This document shows, in pieces, positions 10,144 to 18,739 of a DNA stretch of 64,000 nucleotides. The notes beneath the pieces are model-generated. The model was given only the letters and a program-made list of their open reading frames with translations. It was not told the origin of the DNA and searched no databases. The stretch covers positions 62,001 through 126,000 of the forward strand of contig CALKKV010000057.1 of the NCBI GenBank assembly GCA_937992195.1, read 5' to 3'. The stretch is from an uncultured Gammaproteobacteria bacterium (GTDB lineage: Bacteria; Pseudomonadota; Gammaproteobacteria; Arenicellales; Poriferihabitantaceae). Made by a program: the position numbers and the translations under genes. Each line of letters opens with the position of its first letter. Within the stretch, counting starts at the first letter, position 1.

Positions 10144-10313
10144 GTCGATTTTCCGCATAGACCAAACTCGATTAAGAGTTGGTCGTTTTAGATATTGTTA
10201 CCGGGTGAATGCTTGTGCGCTTTTTGCTCCGAGTGAATAGTAGATCAATCAACGAACTATTATCCTTAGACTGCAGCCCTCTCTCGATATCAACAAATCT
10301 TAAAAAACATTTG

Positions 10314-10404
10314 TGGCGGAGAGAGAGGGATTCGAACCCTCGATACGCTATTAACGTATACACCCTTAGCAGGGGCGCGCCTTCAGCCACTCGGCCACCT
10401 CTCC
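10314..10404 (-). tRNA. tRNA-Ser (anticodon GCT)
   Basis: A 91-base class II tRNA on the minus strand, with acceptor stem GGAGAGG, a D-arm with GGCCGAGTGGCTGAAGG, anticodon loop CTGCTAA (anticodon GCT, reading AGC/AGU), a long variable arm that itself forms a hairpin (ATACG...CGTAT), T-arm GGTTCGAATCC and encoded CCA. The long variable arm is diagnostic for serine. It follows csrA by 127 bases. Confidence 0.97.
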
Positions 10405-10531
10405 AAGGCGGCGATTTTACACCAGCCAGTTGCTAAAGTGTGAAACGTAAGATTAAAAAGAACGCTTAAATTTTGTCAGAATAGTTAGGATGTGTAGCGC
10501 ACAAAACGCGCTGCTTTTTACAATCAGGTGT

Positions 10532-10798
10532 TCAGGAATTGTGAGGATCTCCTCGGTCGTCGAACTGATCATCCTGCTGGTATCCTTGATCATATCCACC
10601 GCTATTTTCCTGGAAAGAGGCATTGCCACCATCTTGTTCGTTTTTAATACGGTAGTAGATTTCTTCGCGATGTACCGGAACATCCTTTGGGGCATTGATT
10701 CCGATTCGCACTTGTGTGCCGCGCACACCAAGTACCGTCATTCTGACCTCTTCACCAATAAAAACTGATTCGCCTATCCGACGAGTTAAAATTAACAT
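10532..10798 (-). CDS. csrA: Carbon storage regulator CsrA with extended C-terminal tail
   Basis: Dimeric RNA-binding translational regulator that recognises GGA motifs in mRNA leaders and sponge RNAs. Residues 1-50 match CsrA closely ([12 protein letters not shown], the RNA-contact region with R44 in [10 protein letters not shown]). The usual protein is about 61-65 residues; this one is 88, with a tail after RIKNEQ rich in Gln, Asp, Gly and Tyr ([18 protein letters not shown]). The tail is low-complexity and acidic, so probably disordered. The gene sits between lysC and tRNA-Ser, its conserved place in gammaproteobacteria. I found no RsmY/Z-like RNA in the window. Confidence 0.93.
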   Translation of the reverse strand: MLILTRRIGESVFIGEEVRMTVLGVRGTQVRIGINAPKDVPVHREEIYYRIKNEQDGGNASFQENSGGYDQGYQQDDQFDDRGDPHNS

Positions 10799-10999
10799 GC
10801 TGCTCTGCTCCTGGTTCTCTGTGTCCTGGGAATTGTGTTACTTAGATCAAGTCCTCGGTGATTTCTTTGAATATAGAAACACCAACATTTTGCCTCTCAA
10901 ACTTGAACCGAGAAGGTATACGCTTTTTTTACCAGATACAACTAAATAACACGCTCATTTGTTACTAAATAGCAAGTAAAGTTCCCACTTATTCTCTCT

Positions 11000-12241
11000 T
11001 TAATCAGGACAAGCGGTAATATTTTTTTCTTCACCGAGGTCGAATGCCTTATGAAGGGTACGCACAGCAAGCTCGGCGTATTCCTTGTCTACGGTGACTG
11101 ATATTTTTATTTCAGAAGTGGAAATCATCTGAATATTGATTCCTTTATCAGAAAGCGCTTCAAACATTGTGGTGGCGATTCCCGCGTGGGATCGCATACC
11201 AACTCCAACCACTGATATTTTGGCGAGATCACTGTCGCCAATAATCTCGGCAGCACCTAAAGATTTCACGACTGGTTCAAGCAACTCCCGACATCTGTCA
11301 AGATCAGCTCTCGGGATAGTAAAGGTAAAATCTGTTAAACCATCAGTTCCAATATTTTGCACAATCATATCGACAATAATATGTGCCTCGGAAACAGGGC
11401 CTAGAATACTGTAGGCGATGCCTGGCTTATCTGGAACACCTCTCACTGTGACCTTAGCTTCGTCACGACTGAGTGCGATACCAGAAATTAAAGGTTGCTC
11501 CATCGAACTATCCTCATCTGTAATCAGTGTACCAAACCCTTCTGTAAACGATGACAACACGCGTAAGGGCACATTATATTTTCCCGCAAACTCAACCGAA
11601 CGAATTTGCAGCACCTTTGCTCCAGCACCCGACAGCTCGATCATCTCTTCAAAGGTAATTCGATCTAACTTCTGTGCTTCAGGAACGATACGCGGATCAG
11701 TGGTGTAAACACCATCTACGTCGGTATATATCCGGCATTCGTCGGCATTAAGAGCTGCGGCCATAGCAACCGCTGTGGTATCCGAGCCACCTCTCCCCAA
11801 AGTTGTAATATTGTTTTCACTGTCGACACCTTGAAAGCCGGCAACTACCACCACGCGCCCTTCATCAAGATCGGCATTCACCCGTGTTGCTTCAATTGAT
11901 TGAATGCGTGCTTTGCTGTGTATGTCGTCTGTAATGATCTTGATCTGACTGCCAGTATAGGATTTAGCAGGCACACCGATGTTTTCCAGCGCCATAGATA
12001 ACAACGCTATGGTCACCTGTTCGCCAGTAGACAACAAAACATCCTGCTCGCGACTCGAGGGCTGCTCGCTGACTTGAGCTGCTAAGTCCAGAAGACGATT
12101 CGTCTCGCCACTCATTGCAGATACCACAACAACCATACGATGACCCTGACGCGCGGACACGGCAACGGTTTCCGCTACAGCCTGGATTCTCTCAGCCGTA
12201 CCTACGGAGGTACCGCCGTATTTTTCAACATATAACGCCAA
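11000..12241 (-). CDS. lysC: Aspartate kinase, single-chain with two ACT domains
   Basis: First step of lysine, threonine and methionine synthesis: phosphorylation of aspartate. The N-terminal kinase motif KYGGTSVG (7-14), the internal GRGGSDTTAVA signature and the C-terminal pair of ACT domains (about 265-410) for lysine and threonine feedback are present. At 413 residues it is the monofunctional alpha-type seen in pseudomonads. The only usable start is TTG at 12241: an in-frame TGA lies four codons upstream and no ATG or GTG intervenes. The Shine-Dalgarno is weak. It lies 87 bases after alaS, with a strong hairpin in between. Confidence 0.93.
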   Translation of the reverse strand: MALYVEKYGGTSVGTAERIQAVAETVAVSARQGHRMVVVVSAMSGETNRLLDLAAQVSEQPSSREQDVLLSTGEQVTIALLSMALENIGVPAKSYTGSQIKIITDDIHSKARIQSIEATRVNADLDEGRVVVVAGFQGVDSENNITTLGRGGSDTTAVAMAAALNADECRIYTDVDGVYTTDPRIVPEAQKLDRITFEEMIELSGAGAKVLQIRSVEFAGKYNVPLRVLSSFTEGFGTLITDEDSSMEQPLISGIALSRDEAKVTVRGVPDKPGIAYSILGPVSEAHIIVDMIVQNIGTDGLTDFTFTIPRADLDRCRELLEPVVKSLGAAEIIGDSDLAKISVVGVGMRSHAGIATTMFEALSDKGINIQMISTSEIKISVTVDKEYAELAVRTLHKAFDLGEEKNITACPD

Positions 12242-12268
12242 AAGGAATGCTCACTTACTTAGATTGCA

Positions 12269-12295
12269 ACTGGCAATCAAGGTTTGATTGCCAGT
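12269..12295 (-). promoter_or_regulatory. Hairpin in the alaS-lysC intergenic leader
   Basis: A perfect 12-bp stem, ACTGGCAATCAA with TTGATTGCCAGT, closes a three-base loop. It starts 28 bases upstream of the lysC TTG start. No T run follows on either strand, so it is not a classic terminator. It may stabilise processed mRNA ends or modulate lysC expression; the sequence alone does not decide. Confidence 0.55.
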
Positions 12296-12328
12296 AATTT
12301 CGGGACGGTATTAGAACCGAATTCAGCT

Positions 12329-14920
12329 TTAAATACTATCCCTAACCCATTGATAAGTAGATTCAATCAACGTATCGGCCTTTTCTTTGTCAGGCCCTCC
12401 ACCTTGTGCAAGCTCTGGTTTTCCACCGCCCTTTCCACCGACATTGGGTGCCAGTGTAGAAATCAGTTTTCCTGCAGCCAGCGTATTTGAAAGATCTTTA
12501 CTAACCCCTGCAATCATAGTGACTTTGTCATCGTTCACTCCGAACACTAAAACGACTCCAGTACCCAGTTTGTTTTTCCATTGGTCAACAACAATCCGCA
12601 ATGTTTTGACATCGGTATTATCTTGTCTAAGCGCAACAACCTGAACACCCTCAATATCTTTTACCATATCCTCATTGGTGCCACCCGTTGCTAGCTTTGC
12701 TTGCAACTGCTGTATTTGTTTCTGCTGCTCTTTTTGAATTTCTAACAAAGAGGATAATTTATCCGCCAGCTGTTCGGGCGAAGTTTTCAGCGAAGAAGCG
12801 GCATGGCTCAATGTCGCCAACTGAGAATCAAGCCATTGTTCAGCGGCACTACCGGTCACTGCTTCAACACGCCTGACTCCTGCGGCGATTCCGGACTCAG
12901 ACAGAATTTTAAACATTCCGATATTTCCCGTTCGCTCAACGTGGGTACCACCACAAAGCTCAAATGAAAACTCTCCCATCCGAATAGTACGGACGTTACT
13001 ATCGTACTTCTCCCCAAATAAAGCCTCAGCACCCGCTTCTCTCGCTTCATCTAGCTCCATTTGTTTTACCACAACCTCTTCATTTCTTCGAACTTCCTGA
13101 TTAACGAGCTGTTCGATTCGAGTTAAATCATCGGCATTAATTGGTTCGTGATGGGAAAAATCAAAACGTAGGCGACGCGCATCAACTAACGATCCTTTCT
13201 GCTGTACATGTTCTCCTAACACTGTCTTTAGCGCGGCATGCAGCAGGTGCGTCGCAGAGTGGTTGTTTGCACTACCATACCTGAGCTCGCGATTTACCTT
13301 AGCCTTCGCCTTGTCACCAACATGAATCTCACCGTCAACGACGTGGCCCACGTGCCCGATCACTTTATTCGCAAGGTACTGAGTATCGGTTACCGTAAAA
13401 ACCGCGTTACCAACAGACATTTGACCAGTATCACCAACCTGTCCACCACTTTCTGCATAAAATGGTGTTACCGGCACAACAATTAAACCAGCATCACCCG
13501 CAGACAACCTATCAACTTGATTTTGATCTTTGATCAAAGCATGGATATCCACTTCCGTAGACAGCTCACCATATCCACAAAAGACGGTCGAAGGCACGCC
13601 ATCCAAACGAATCTTATCGGCTTGAACAAACTTACTTGCTTGTTGCCCTTTTTCTCTTTGTACATTCATCGCATCGTCAAAACCGACTTCGTCGATGGTT
13701 AATCCTTGCTCTCGCGCAACATCAGCCGTGAGATCAGCGGGAAAACCAAAGGTATCGTAGAGCTTGAACACCACTTTCCCGTTGATTTGCTTTCCTTCCA
13801 TCTCTGCAATTTCGCGATCCAGAATTTTTAAACCCTGATCAAGAGTTTCATTGAACCGGTCATTTTCTCTCAACAACACATCAGTAATTCTTTGCGCATT
13901 TTCTCTCAAACTTGGATAAGCGTCCCCCATCTCAGCAACAAGAGGTTCCACTAAGCGGTGCATAAACGGCTTTTTAAATCCGAGTTGATAACCATGGCGC
14001 ACCGCTCGCCTGATTATTCTACGCAAAACATATCCCCTCCCCTCATTTGAAGGCACGACGTCATCAAGCAAGAGAAAGGCGGTGGATCGAATATGGTCCG
14101 CGATCACACGTAGCGACTTACTTTCCAGATCATCTACCTTGACAACGTTCGCCGCAGACCGGATCAACCGTTGAAACAAATCAGTTTCATAATTACTGTG
14201 CACGTGTTGCATCACCGCTGCGACCCGCTCCAATCCCATGCCGGTGTCAACCGAAGGTTTTGGTAACGGAGTTAAGGTGCCATCTGCGCTTCGATTAAAT
14301 TGCATAAACACCAGATTCCAGATTTCCACATATCGATCGCCATCTTCCTCCGGCGTTCCAGGTGGGCCCCCTTCGACATCCGGGCCGTGATCATAAAAAA
14401 TCTCAGAACATGGTCCGCAGGGTCCGGTGTCCCCCATTTGCCAAAAATTATCCTTAGCCCCTATTCTCGTCACACGTTCAATCGGGACACCGATTTCATT
14501 CACCCAGATTGATTCGGCTTCATCGTCTTCTTCAAAAACAGTGACCCACAGCTTGTCCGCAGGCAATCCGAACTCAACCGTTAACAACTCCCAGGCATAT
14601 TTAATAGCATCCTGCTTGAAATAATCACCAAAACTGAAATTACCAAGCATTTCAAAGAAGGTATGGTGCCGTGCGGTATAACCAACGTTCTCAAGATCAT
14701 TGTGTTTTCCCCCGGCTCTTACACATCGTTGCGACGTCACCGCACGAACATAATCGCGTTTTTCCTCACCAAGAAACAGATCCTTGAATTGAACCATACC
14801 GGCATTGGTAAACAGTAACGTGGGATCATTCCCCGGGACCAGAGAACTGCTGTCTACGATGGTGTGTCCTTTAGACTCAAAATACTGGAGAAACCGTTGG
14901 CGGATTTCGCTTATGTTCAT
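12329..14920 (-). CDS. alaS: Alanyl-tRNA synthetase
   Basis: Charges tRNA-Ala in the cytoplasm; class II synthetase with an editing domain. I chose the ATG at 14920, since MNISEIRQRFLQYF matches the normal N-terminus; a TTG five codons upstream is possible but unneeded. At 863 residues it is near the E. coli 876. Motif 2/3 regions, the editing-site zinc motif HSATHLLH (about 555-562) and CGGTHVERTGNIG (about 657-669) are intact, and the C-Ala domain ends in GGKGGGKPELAQGGG. The gene lies between recX and lysC, the conserved order. Confidence 0.96.
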   Translation of the reverse strand: MNISEIRQRFLQYFESKGHTIVDSSSLVPGNDPTLLFTNAGMVQFKDLFLGEEKRDYVRAVTSQRCVRAGGKHNDLENVGYTARHHTFFEMLGNFSFGDYFKQDAIKYAWELLTVEFGLPADKLWVTVFEEDDEAESIWVNEIGVPIERVTRIGAKDNFWQMGDTGPCGPCSEIFYDHGPDVEGGPPGTPEEDGDRYVEIWNLVFMQFNRSADGTLTPLPKPSVDTGMGLERVAAVMQHVHSNYETDLFQRLIRSAANVVKVDDLESKSLRVIADHIRSTAFLLLDDVVPSNEGRGYVLRRIIRRAVRHGYQLGFKKPFMHRLVEPLVAEMGDAYPSLRENAQRITDVLLRENDRFNETLDQGLKILDREIAEMEGKQINGKVVFKLYDTFGFPADLTADVAREQGLTIDEVGFDDAMNVQREKGQQASKFVQADKIRLDGVPSTVFCGYGELSTEVDIHALIKDQNQVDRLSAGDAGLIVVPVTPFYAESGGQVGDTGQMSVGNAVFTVTDTQYLANKVIGHVGHVVDGEIHVGDKAKAKVNRELRYGSANNHSATHLLHAALKTVLGEHVQQKGSLVDARRLRFDFSHHEPINADDLTRIEQLVNQEVRRNEEVVVKQMELDEAREAGAEALFGEKYDSNVRTIRMGEFSFELCGGTHVERTGNIGMFKILSESGIAAGVRRVEAVTGSAAEQWLDSQLATLSHAASSLKTSPEQLADKLSSLLEIQKEQQKQIQQLQAKLATGGTNEDMVKDIEGVQVVALRQDNTDVKTLRIVVDQWKNKLGTGVVLVFGVNDDKVTMIAGVSKDLSNTLAAGKLISTLAPNVGGKGGGKPELAQGGGPDKEKADTLIESTYQWVRDSI

Positions 14921-15079
14921 AACTGGGATAATCAAACAGAGGACTTTGGATCATAGCGAAGTCTCTTGTTAAATCAAGAGAATCCGCACCAATGTAACCG
15001 GAATAAAGGTTGCACTCCATTTGCGTCAGCTGTTTGCCGAAACGCTTCGCTTTGACCAGAGCGGGAAAATTAAAGCAGC

Positions 15080-15565
15080 CTAATGATCAAAACCAGGAAT
15101 ATCTGTGGATGAGAAACCACGTTGCTGAAGAAACCGCGCCTGCTTCGCCCAGCTTTTATAATCTTGCGGTGGCGCTTTGCCGAACTTCTTCTCTCTGACA
15201 TTGGCCGCTAGATCAGACCATTGTCCGTCGTACTCGGCCATTACCTGTTCGACAATTAAAGGGGCTATCCGATGCTGATTAAACTCCTTTTTTAGCATTG
15301 CAGGTCCTTTCCCGGCATTAAAGCGAACGCGCGCTAAATGCTCTGCATAACGCAGATCCGATTGCGCCTTTCTCTCCTGTAGAAGCTTAATCGCCTTGTC
15401 TATTTGGTCATTTTCATCCCAGCGCGTTAATTTTTGTCGCAGTTCAAACTCACTGTGCTCTCTGCGCATCAAATACTTGTACGCGTGATCCATTAGAGAT
15501 AAAAATTGTTTCTTGCCGGCCAGCTCTTCCAGCTCGGAAGTAGTTTCGGGGCAGTTTGATGACAT
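15080..15565 (-). CDS. recX: RecA regulatory protein RecX
   Basis: Small helical protein that binds along RecA filaments and inhibits strand exchange and ATPase activity. Three helical repeats of the RecX family are visible: LMRREHSEFELRQKL (about 32-46), LRYAEHLARVRF (about 75-86) and the C-terminal segment with LRQKKFGK-like REKKFGKAP. At 161 residues its length is normal. It is downstream of recA on the same strand, separated by 206 bases containing a strong hairpin, as in E. coli where a terminator between the genes limits recX expression. Confidence 0.92.
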   Translation of the reverse strand: MSSNCPETTSELEELAGKKQFLSLMDHAYKYLMRREHSEFELRQKLTRWDENDQIDKAIKLLQERKAQSDLRYAEHLARVRFNAGKGPAMLKKEFNQHRIAPLIVEQVMAEYDGQWSDLAANVREKKFGKAPPQDYKSWAKQARFLQQRGFSSTDIPGFDH

Positions 15566-15636
15566 GGGAAAACCTAAAAATCTCTGACTTCTGTAGGCAT
15601 TGAATAAGATGGCTATCGGTCGATCAATATAAACGG

Positions 15637-15680
15637 TTCAACAGACTGATATGAGAGGCATCAAATATCAGTCTGTCGAA
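15637..15680 (-). promoter_or_regulatory. Large hairpin between recA and recX
   Basis: Two 12-base arms, ACAGACTGATAT (15641-15652) and ATATCAGTCTGT (15665-15676), pair perfectly around a 12-base loop, with three more outer pairs after one mismatch. No T tract follows on the minus strand. Its place between recA and recX suggests partial termination or RNA processing that lowers recX relative to recA, by analogy with E. coli; this is inference. Confidence 0.5.
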
Positions 15681-15771
15681 TCGTTGCAGCAAACACCTAT
15701 ACGACTTCCAATTAAATTTATTGACGAAGTAAATATTAGATAATCGCGTCGGTAATAATCGATATAAATGG

Positions 15772-16830
15772 TTAGATTTCTACCGCGGCATCTGCAGCAA
15801 GGTCTTCATCCGCATCCACATCCGCCGACGTGTTTTCTGGTATCAACCCTTTTTTCTCGCGAATAATTCGCTCGATTTCTTCTGCCATGGCTGGATTTTC
15901 TTTAAGAAACGCGCGTACGTTGTCCCTGCCCTGACCTATACGATCTTTTCCATAGCTGTACCATGCACCAGACTTTTCAATGATCCCGACTTCCACACCA
16001 AGATCAATGAGCTCACCCAGTTTAGAGATCCCCTCGTTATACAGAATATCAAACTCGGTTTGCTTAAACGGCGGTGCAACTTTGTTCTTGATGACCTTGA
16101 CGCGCGTTTGATTACCCAGGATTTCATCACCCTTCTTAATCGCACCAATACGGCGAATATCAAGCCTCACCGAAGAATAAAATTTCAGTGCATTACCACC
16201 TGTAGTTGTTTCAGGGTTACCAAACATCACGCCAATCTTCAGCCGAATCTGGTTGATGAATATCACCATGGTGTTCGACTTTTTAATATTGGCCGTTAGC
16301 TTTCTCAGTGCTTGCGACATCAATCTGGCTTGCAGTCCGACGTGATGGTCTCCCATCTCGCCTTCTATTTCAGCTTTCGGAGTCAACGCCGCGACAGAAT
16401 CCACGATCACCACATCCACTGCAGCTGATCTCACCAGCATATCGGCGATTTCTAAAGCCTGTTCTCCAGTGTCCGGTTGCGATACTAAAAGCTCATCAAT
16501 ATTGACGCCAAGTTTCTCAGCATAACTCGGATCAAGCGCATGCTCCGCATCGATAAATGCGGCAGTGCCGCCAAGTTTTTGCGCCTCGGCAATCACCGAT
16601 AGCGTCATCGTCGTCTTTCCCGACGATTCTGGACCATAGATTTCGATTACCCGTCCTCTTGGTAATCCACCAATGCCCAATGCAATATCCAGACCAATAG
16701 AACCTGTGGAATATGCTTGTATATTGTGTGCGACATTATTATCGCCCAACCGCATTACTGACCCTTTACCAAATTGTCTGTCAATTTGACCAAGGGCTGC
16801 GTCTAGGGCTTTACGTTTGTTGTCATCCAT
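15772..16830 (-). CDS. recA: Recombinase RecA
   Basis: DNA-dependent ATPase that forms the strand-exchange filament and, in SOS-competent bacteria, triggers LexA self-cleavage. Walker A is GPESSGKT (66-73), Walker B is [10 protein letters not shown] (about 139-148), and loops L1 and L2 with [19 protein letters not shown] and [14 protein letters not shown] are intact. The C-terminal tail is strongly acidic ([14 protein letters not shown]), as usual. Length is 352 residues. The leader is about 160 bases if the promoter at 16998-17026 is used. recX, alaS, lysC and csrA follow on the same strand. Confidence 0.98.
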   Translation of the reverse strand: MDDNKRKALDAALGQIDRQFGKGSVMRLGDNNVAHNIQAYSTGSIGLDIALGIGGLPRGRVIEIYGPESSGKTTMTLSVIAEAQKLGGTAAFIDAEHALDPSYAEKLGVNIDELLVSQPDTGEQALEIADMLVRSAAVDVVIVDSVAALTPKAEIEGEMGDHHVGLQARLMSQALRKLTANIKKSNTMVIFINQIRLKIGVMFGNPETTTGGNALKFYSSVRLDIRRIGAIKKGDEILGNQTRVKVIKNKVAPPFKQTEFDILYNEGISKLGELIDLGVEVGIIEKSGAWYSYGKDRIGQGRDNVRAFLKENPAMAEEIERIIREKKGLIPENTSADVDADEDLAADAAVEI

Positions 16831-17298
16831 TTTTGATAGCTCGCTTAAAAGTAAGAGTGAAAATTAAGTTTCATTTCTGCCCGGGAAAGACAGCCGTTGT
16901 TGGCGGCGAAATATCACTATCCATAGTATTTTCGATCCAGCACCAACATCGCGAGAAAGCACCATATCTAGGATATAGCGTTGTTCTCATTTTTGAGAAC
17001 ATATCAGCATCGCCGATAGAGTTCAAGCCCAAAATTATCCCACAAAGCGGTGCTTACAGACACCTGCAAAAGCAGATTTATTCTATTAAATCAAATAGAT
17101 ATCATATTTACGATAGATTGTTAACGCCTCATATCGTAATAGGCCCGTAATCTCTTGATTCCAAAAGAGCGCGGCAAATCGGGTTCTAAGAAGCAGATTA
17201 GAGAATTAAGCGGAAGCACTTCCTTGCCATGTATTTTAGTTTTTCAGGGAGTTCTTTTCGATCCTCCAGACAGAACCACCTGCAACATAGAAATGAAG
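16831..17298. other. 468-base intergenic region upstream of recA
   Basis: It holds the recA leader and the promoter/palindrome described separately. Beyond 17030 the sequence is AT-rich up to the sixA stop. A plus-strand frame crosses this region but overlaps the recA start in antisense and has no ribosome binding site. I see no convincing gene, terminator or riboswitch in the rest. Confidence 0.6.
16983..17026 (-). promoter_or_regulatory. Probable recA promoter with overlapping palindromic operator
   Basis: On the minus strand a -35 like TTGAAC (17021-17026) and a -10 like TATGTT (16998-17003) are separated by exactly 17 bases. A perfect inverted repeat, GTTCTCA-N4-TGAGAAC (16983-17000), overlaps the -10 and the expected start site, the usual place for a repressor site. 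No CTGT-N8-ACAG box, the usual gammaproteobacterial LexA site, is seen between recA and sixA. A LexA-type repressor of different specificity is the simplest reading, but this is inference. Confidence 0.5.
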
Positions 17299-17790
17299 TT
17301 AACGCTTTGATGGTTTTTCCAAATACAGCAACTTTGTTGCAACACCATTTGTCATGGAAATGACTGCTGCGGTCGCCGTGGGCATGAGTTTACCGTTGGA
17401 AAAAAATGGGGCATTCGGACAGTATCTCAGCAGTAACATTTCTAATCCGGGGTTATGTCCAACCACCATCAGTGTTTGACTGTCGATTAACGCATTTTCG
17501 ATGATCGCAACAAGATCATTTTCAGAGGCATGATACAACGATCTCAGAAAGCGGGTTTCCGTATCCTGCCATCGACACGCGCTGCAAACTAGCGACAGGG
17601 TCTCGGTAGTTCTCTCTGAACTTGAACAAAGTATCAAATCAGGTTCGATTGATTTGGATTGGAACCACTCACCTATCGCGACCGCCCCGCGCTGTCCCCG
17701 CTTACTTAAAGGCCGATCAAAGTCGGAGTTTGCCCCGCTATGCCAGTCTGACTTGGCGTGTCGCAGTAAAACAAGTTGTTGTGTCGCCAT
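17299..17790 (-). CDS. sixA: SixA-like phosphohistidine phosphatase
   Basis: Histidine-phosphatase-superfamily protein of 163 residues. The catalytic RHG-type motif is LLRHAKSDW with the nucleophile H11, and VVGHNPGLEMLL (about 113-124) carries the second catalytic histidine. In E. coli SixA acts on the phosphohistidine of NPr in the nitrogen PTS and was first described for ArcB. The short, lid-less form agrees with SixA rather than phosphoglycerate mutase. It is divergent from the adjacent methyltransferase gene with 55 bases between the starts. Confidence 0.8.
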   Translation of the reverse strand: MATQQLVLLRHAKSDWHSGANSDFDRPLSKRGQRGAVAIGEWFQSKSIEPDLILCSSSERTTETLSLVCSACRWQDTETRFLRSLYHASENDLVAIIENALIDSQTLMVVGHNPGLEMLLLRYCPNAPFFSNGKLMPTATAAVISMTNGVATKLLYLEKPSKR

Positions 17791-17845
17791 CTCGTATTTG
17801 TATCAGTACAATACGCGCACATTTTACTCTCTCATTGCGTCCCGC

Positions 17846-18670
17846 ATGGCAAAAAAAAATAAAGCGCCCAAACCAGGCACCATCGCATACACTGCAGATC
17901 GACACGAATACTATGAAAAAGCAGTGCAATGTGTTGAATCTGAAGTTGACATGGTCGACGAGACTTATGAATCGCTTAGGGGTAAAAAAGCACGCTATAT
18001 GCGAGAGGATTTCTGCGGTACAGCGAATACCAGCTGTGAATGGGTAAAACGCCGGCCGGATAATGTGGCGATTGGCCTGGACCTTGACCAAGAGGTTCTG
18101 GACTGGGGGATAGAACACAGAATCAAAACCCTGAATGCGGATCAACAACAGCGCGTTAACATCTTGAATCAAGATGTGATGAGCGCCTCTGAAGATCCGG
18201 CCGATGTCATTCTGGCAATGAATTTCAGCTATCAGTTATTTAAAACCCGCGACACATTACGCGCCTATTTTGAGAAAGCAAGAGAAGGCCTAAAAGAGGA
18301 TGGACTATTTTTCATAGACGCTTATGGTGGTCATGATTCCTGGCGTCAAATCCGTGAAAAAACAAAGTTCGACGACTTTGACTATTTCTGGCACCAGAAA
18401 AGATTCAACCCGATTACCGGAGACATGCTGTGTCATATCCACTTTCGGTTTAAAGACAAATCCTGGTTACGTAAAGCATTCACCTACGACTGGCGGATGT
18501 GGACCTTACCCGAGCTTCAGGAATTAATGAAAGAAGCCGGATTCAGCAATGTACAAGTTTATTGGGAAGGCACCGACGAGGAAACAGGTGAAGGCAACGG
18601 CGACTACTACCCAACCAATATTGGAGACGATGATCCAAGCTGGATAGTTTATCTGGTCGGAGAAAGATAA
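17846..18670 (+). CDS. Class I SAM-dependent methyltransferase
   Basis: Predicted cytoplasmic methyltransferase of 274 residues. The open frame extends further upstream, but that part lies antisense to sixA, so the ATG at 17846 (MAKKNKAPKPGT) is the likely start. A Rossmann fold is indicated by the motif I region YMREDFCGTANTSCEWV (about 51-67), the acidic end of beta-2 in AIGLDLD and the motif IV-like VILAMNFSYQLF (about 123-134). DFCGTA is typical of a conserved but uncharacterised group. The substrate is unknown, and the neighbours give no clue. A hairpin follows the stop. Confidence 0.75.
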   Translation: MAKKNKAPKPGTIAYTADRHEYYEKAVQCVESEVDMVDETYESLRGKKARYMREDFCGTANTSCEWVKRRPDNVAIGLDLDQEVLDWGIEHRIKTLNADQQQRVNILNQDVMSASEDPADVILAMNFSYQLFKTRDTLRAYFEKAREGLKEDGLFFIDAYGGHDSWRQIREKTKFDDFDYFWHQKRFNPITGDMLCHIHFRFKDKSWLRKAFTYDWRMWTLPELQELMKEAGFSNVQVYWEGTDEETGEGNGDYYPTNIGDDDPSWIVYLVGER

Positions 18671-18676
18671 AAGTAT

Positions 18677-18710
18677 GGCGGCAACAAGAGCGCAAACTCT
18701 TATTGCTGCC
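18677..18710. terminator. Hairpin between convergent genes
   Basis: Arms of 14 bases (18677-18690 and 18697-18710) pair with one C-A mismatch and one G-U pair around a six-base loop. It lies between two convergent stop codons. No clear T tract follows on either strand, so it may act as a processing or weak bidirectional termination structure. Confidence 0.4.
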
Positions 18711-18739
18711 AAAGTTCACCATTCAGACTACACTGCAGA

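Noticed and set aside
9877-10191. Plus-strand frame with a GFEPPTLR-type peptide
   Set aside because: This is the classic spurious translation of the antisense of tRNA-Arg; it has no ribosome site and overlaps the tRNA.
10209-10436. Plus-strand frame with an RERDSNPRY-type peptide
   Set aside because: Spurious translation of the antisense strand of tRNA-Ser, a well-known database artefact.
16713-17150. 145-codon plus-strand frame upstream of recA
   Set aside because: It overlaps the recA N-terminus in antisense, crosses the probable recA promoter, has no ribosome site and resembles no protein.
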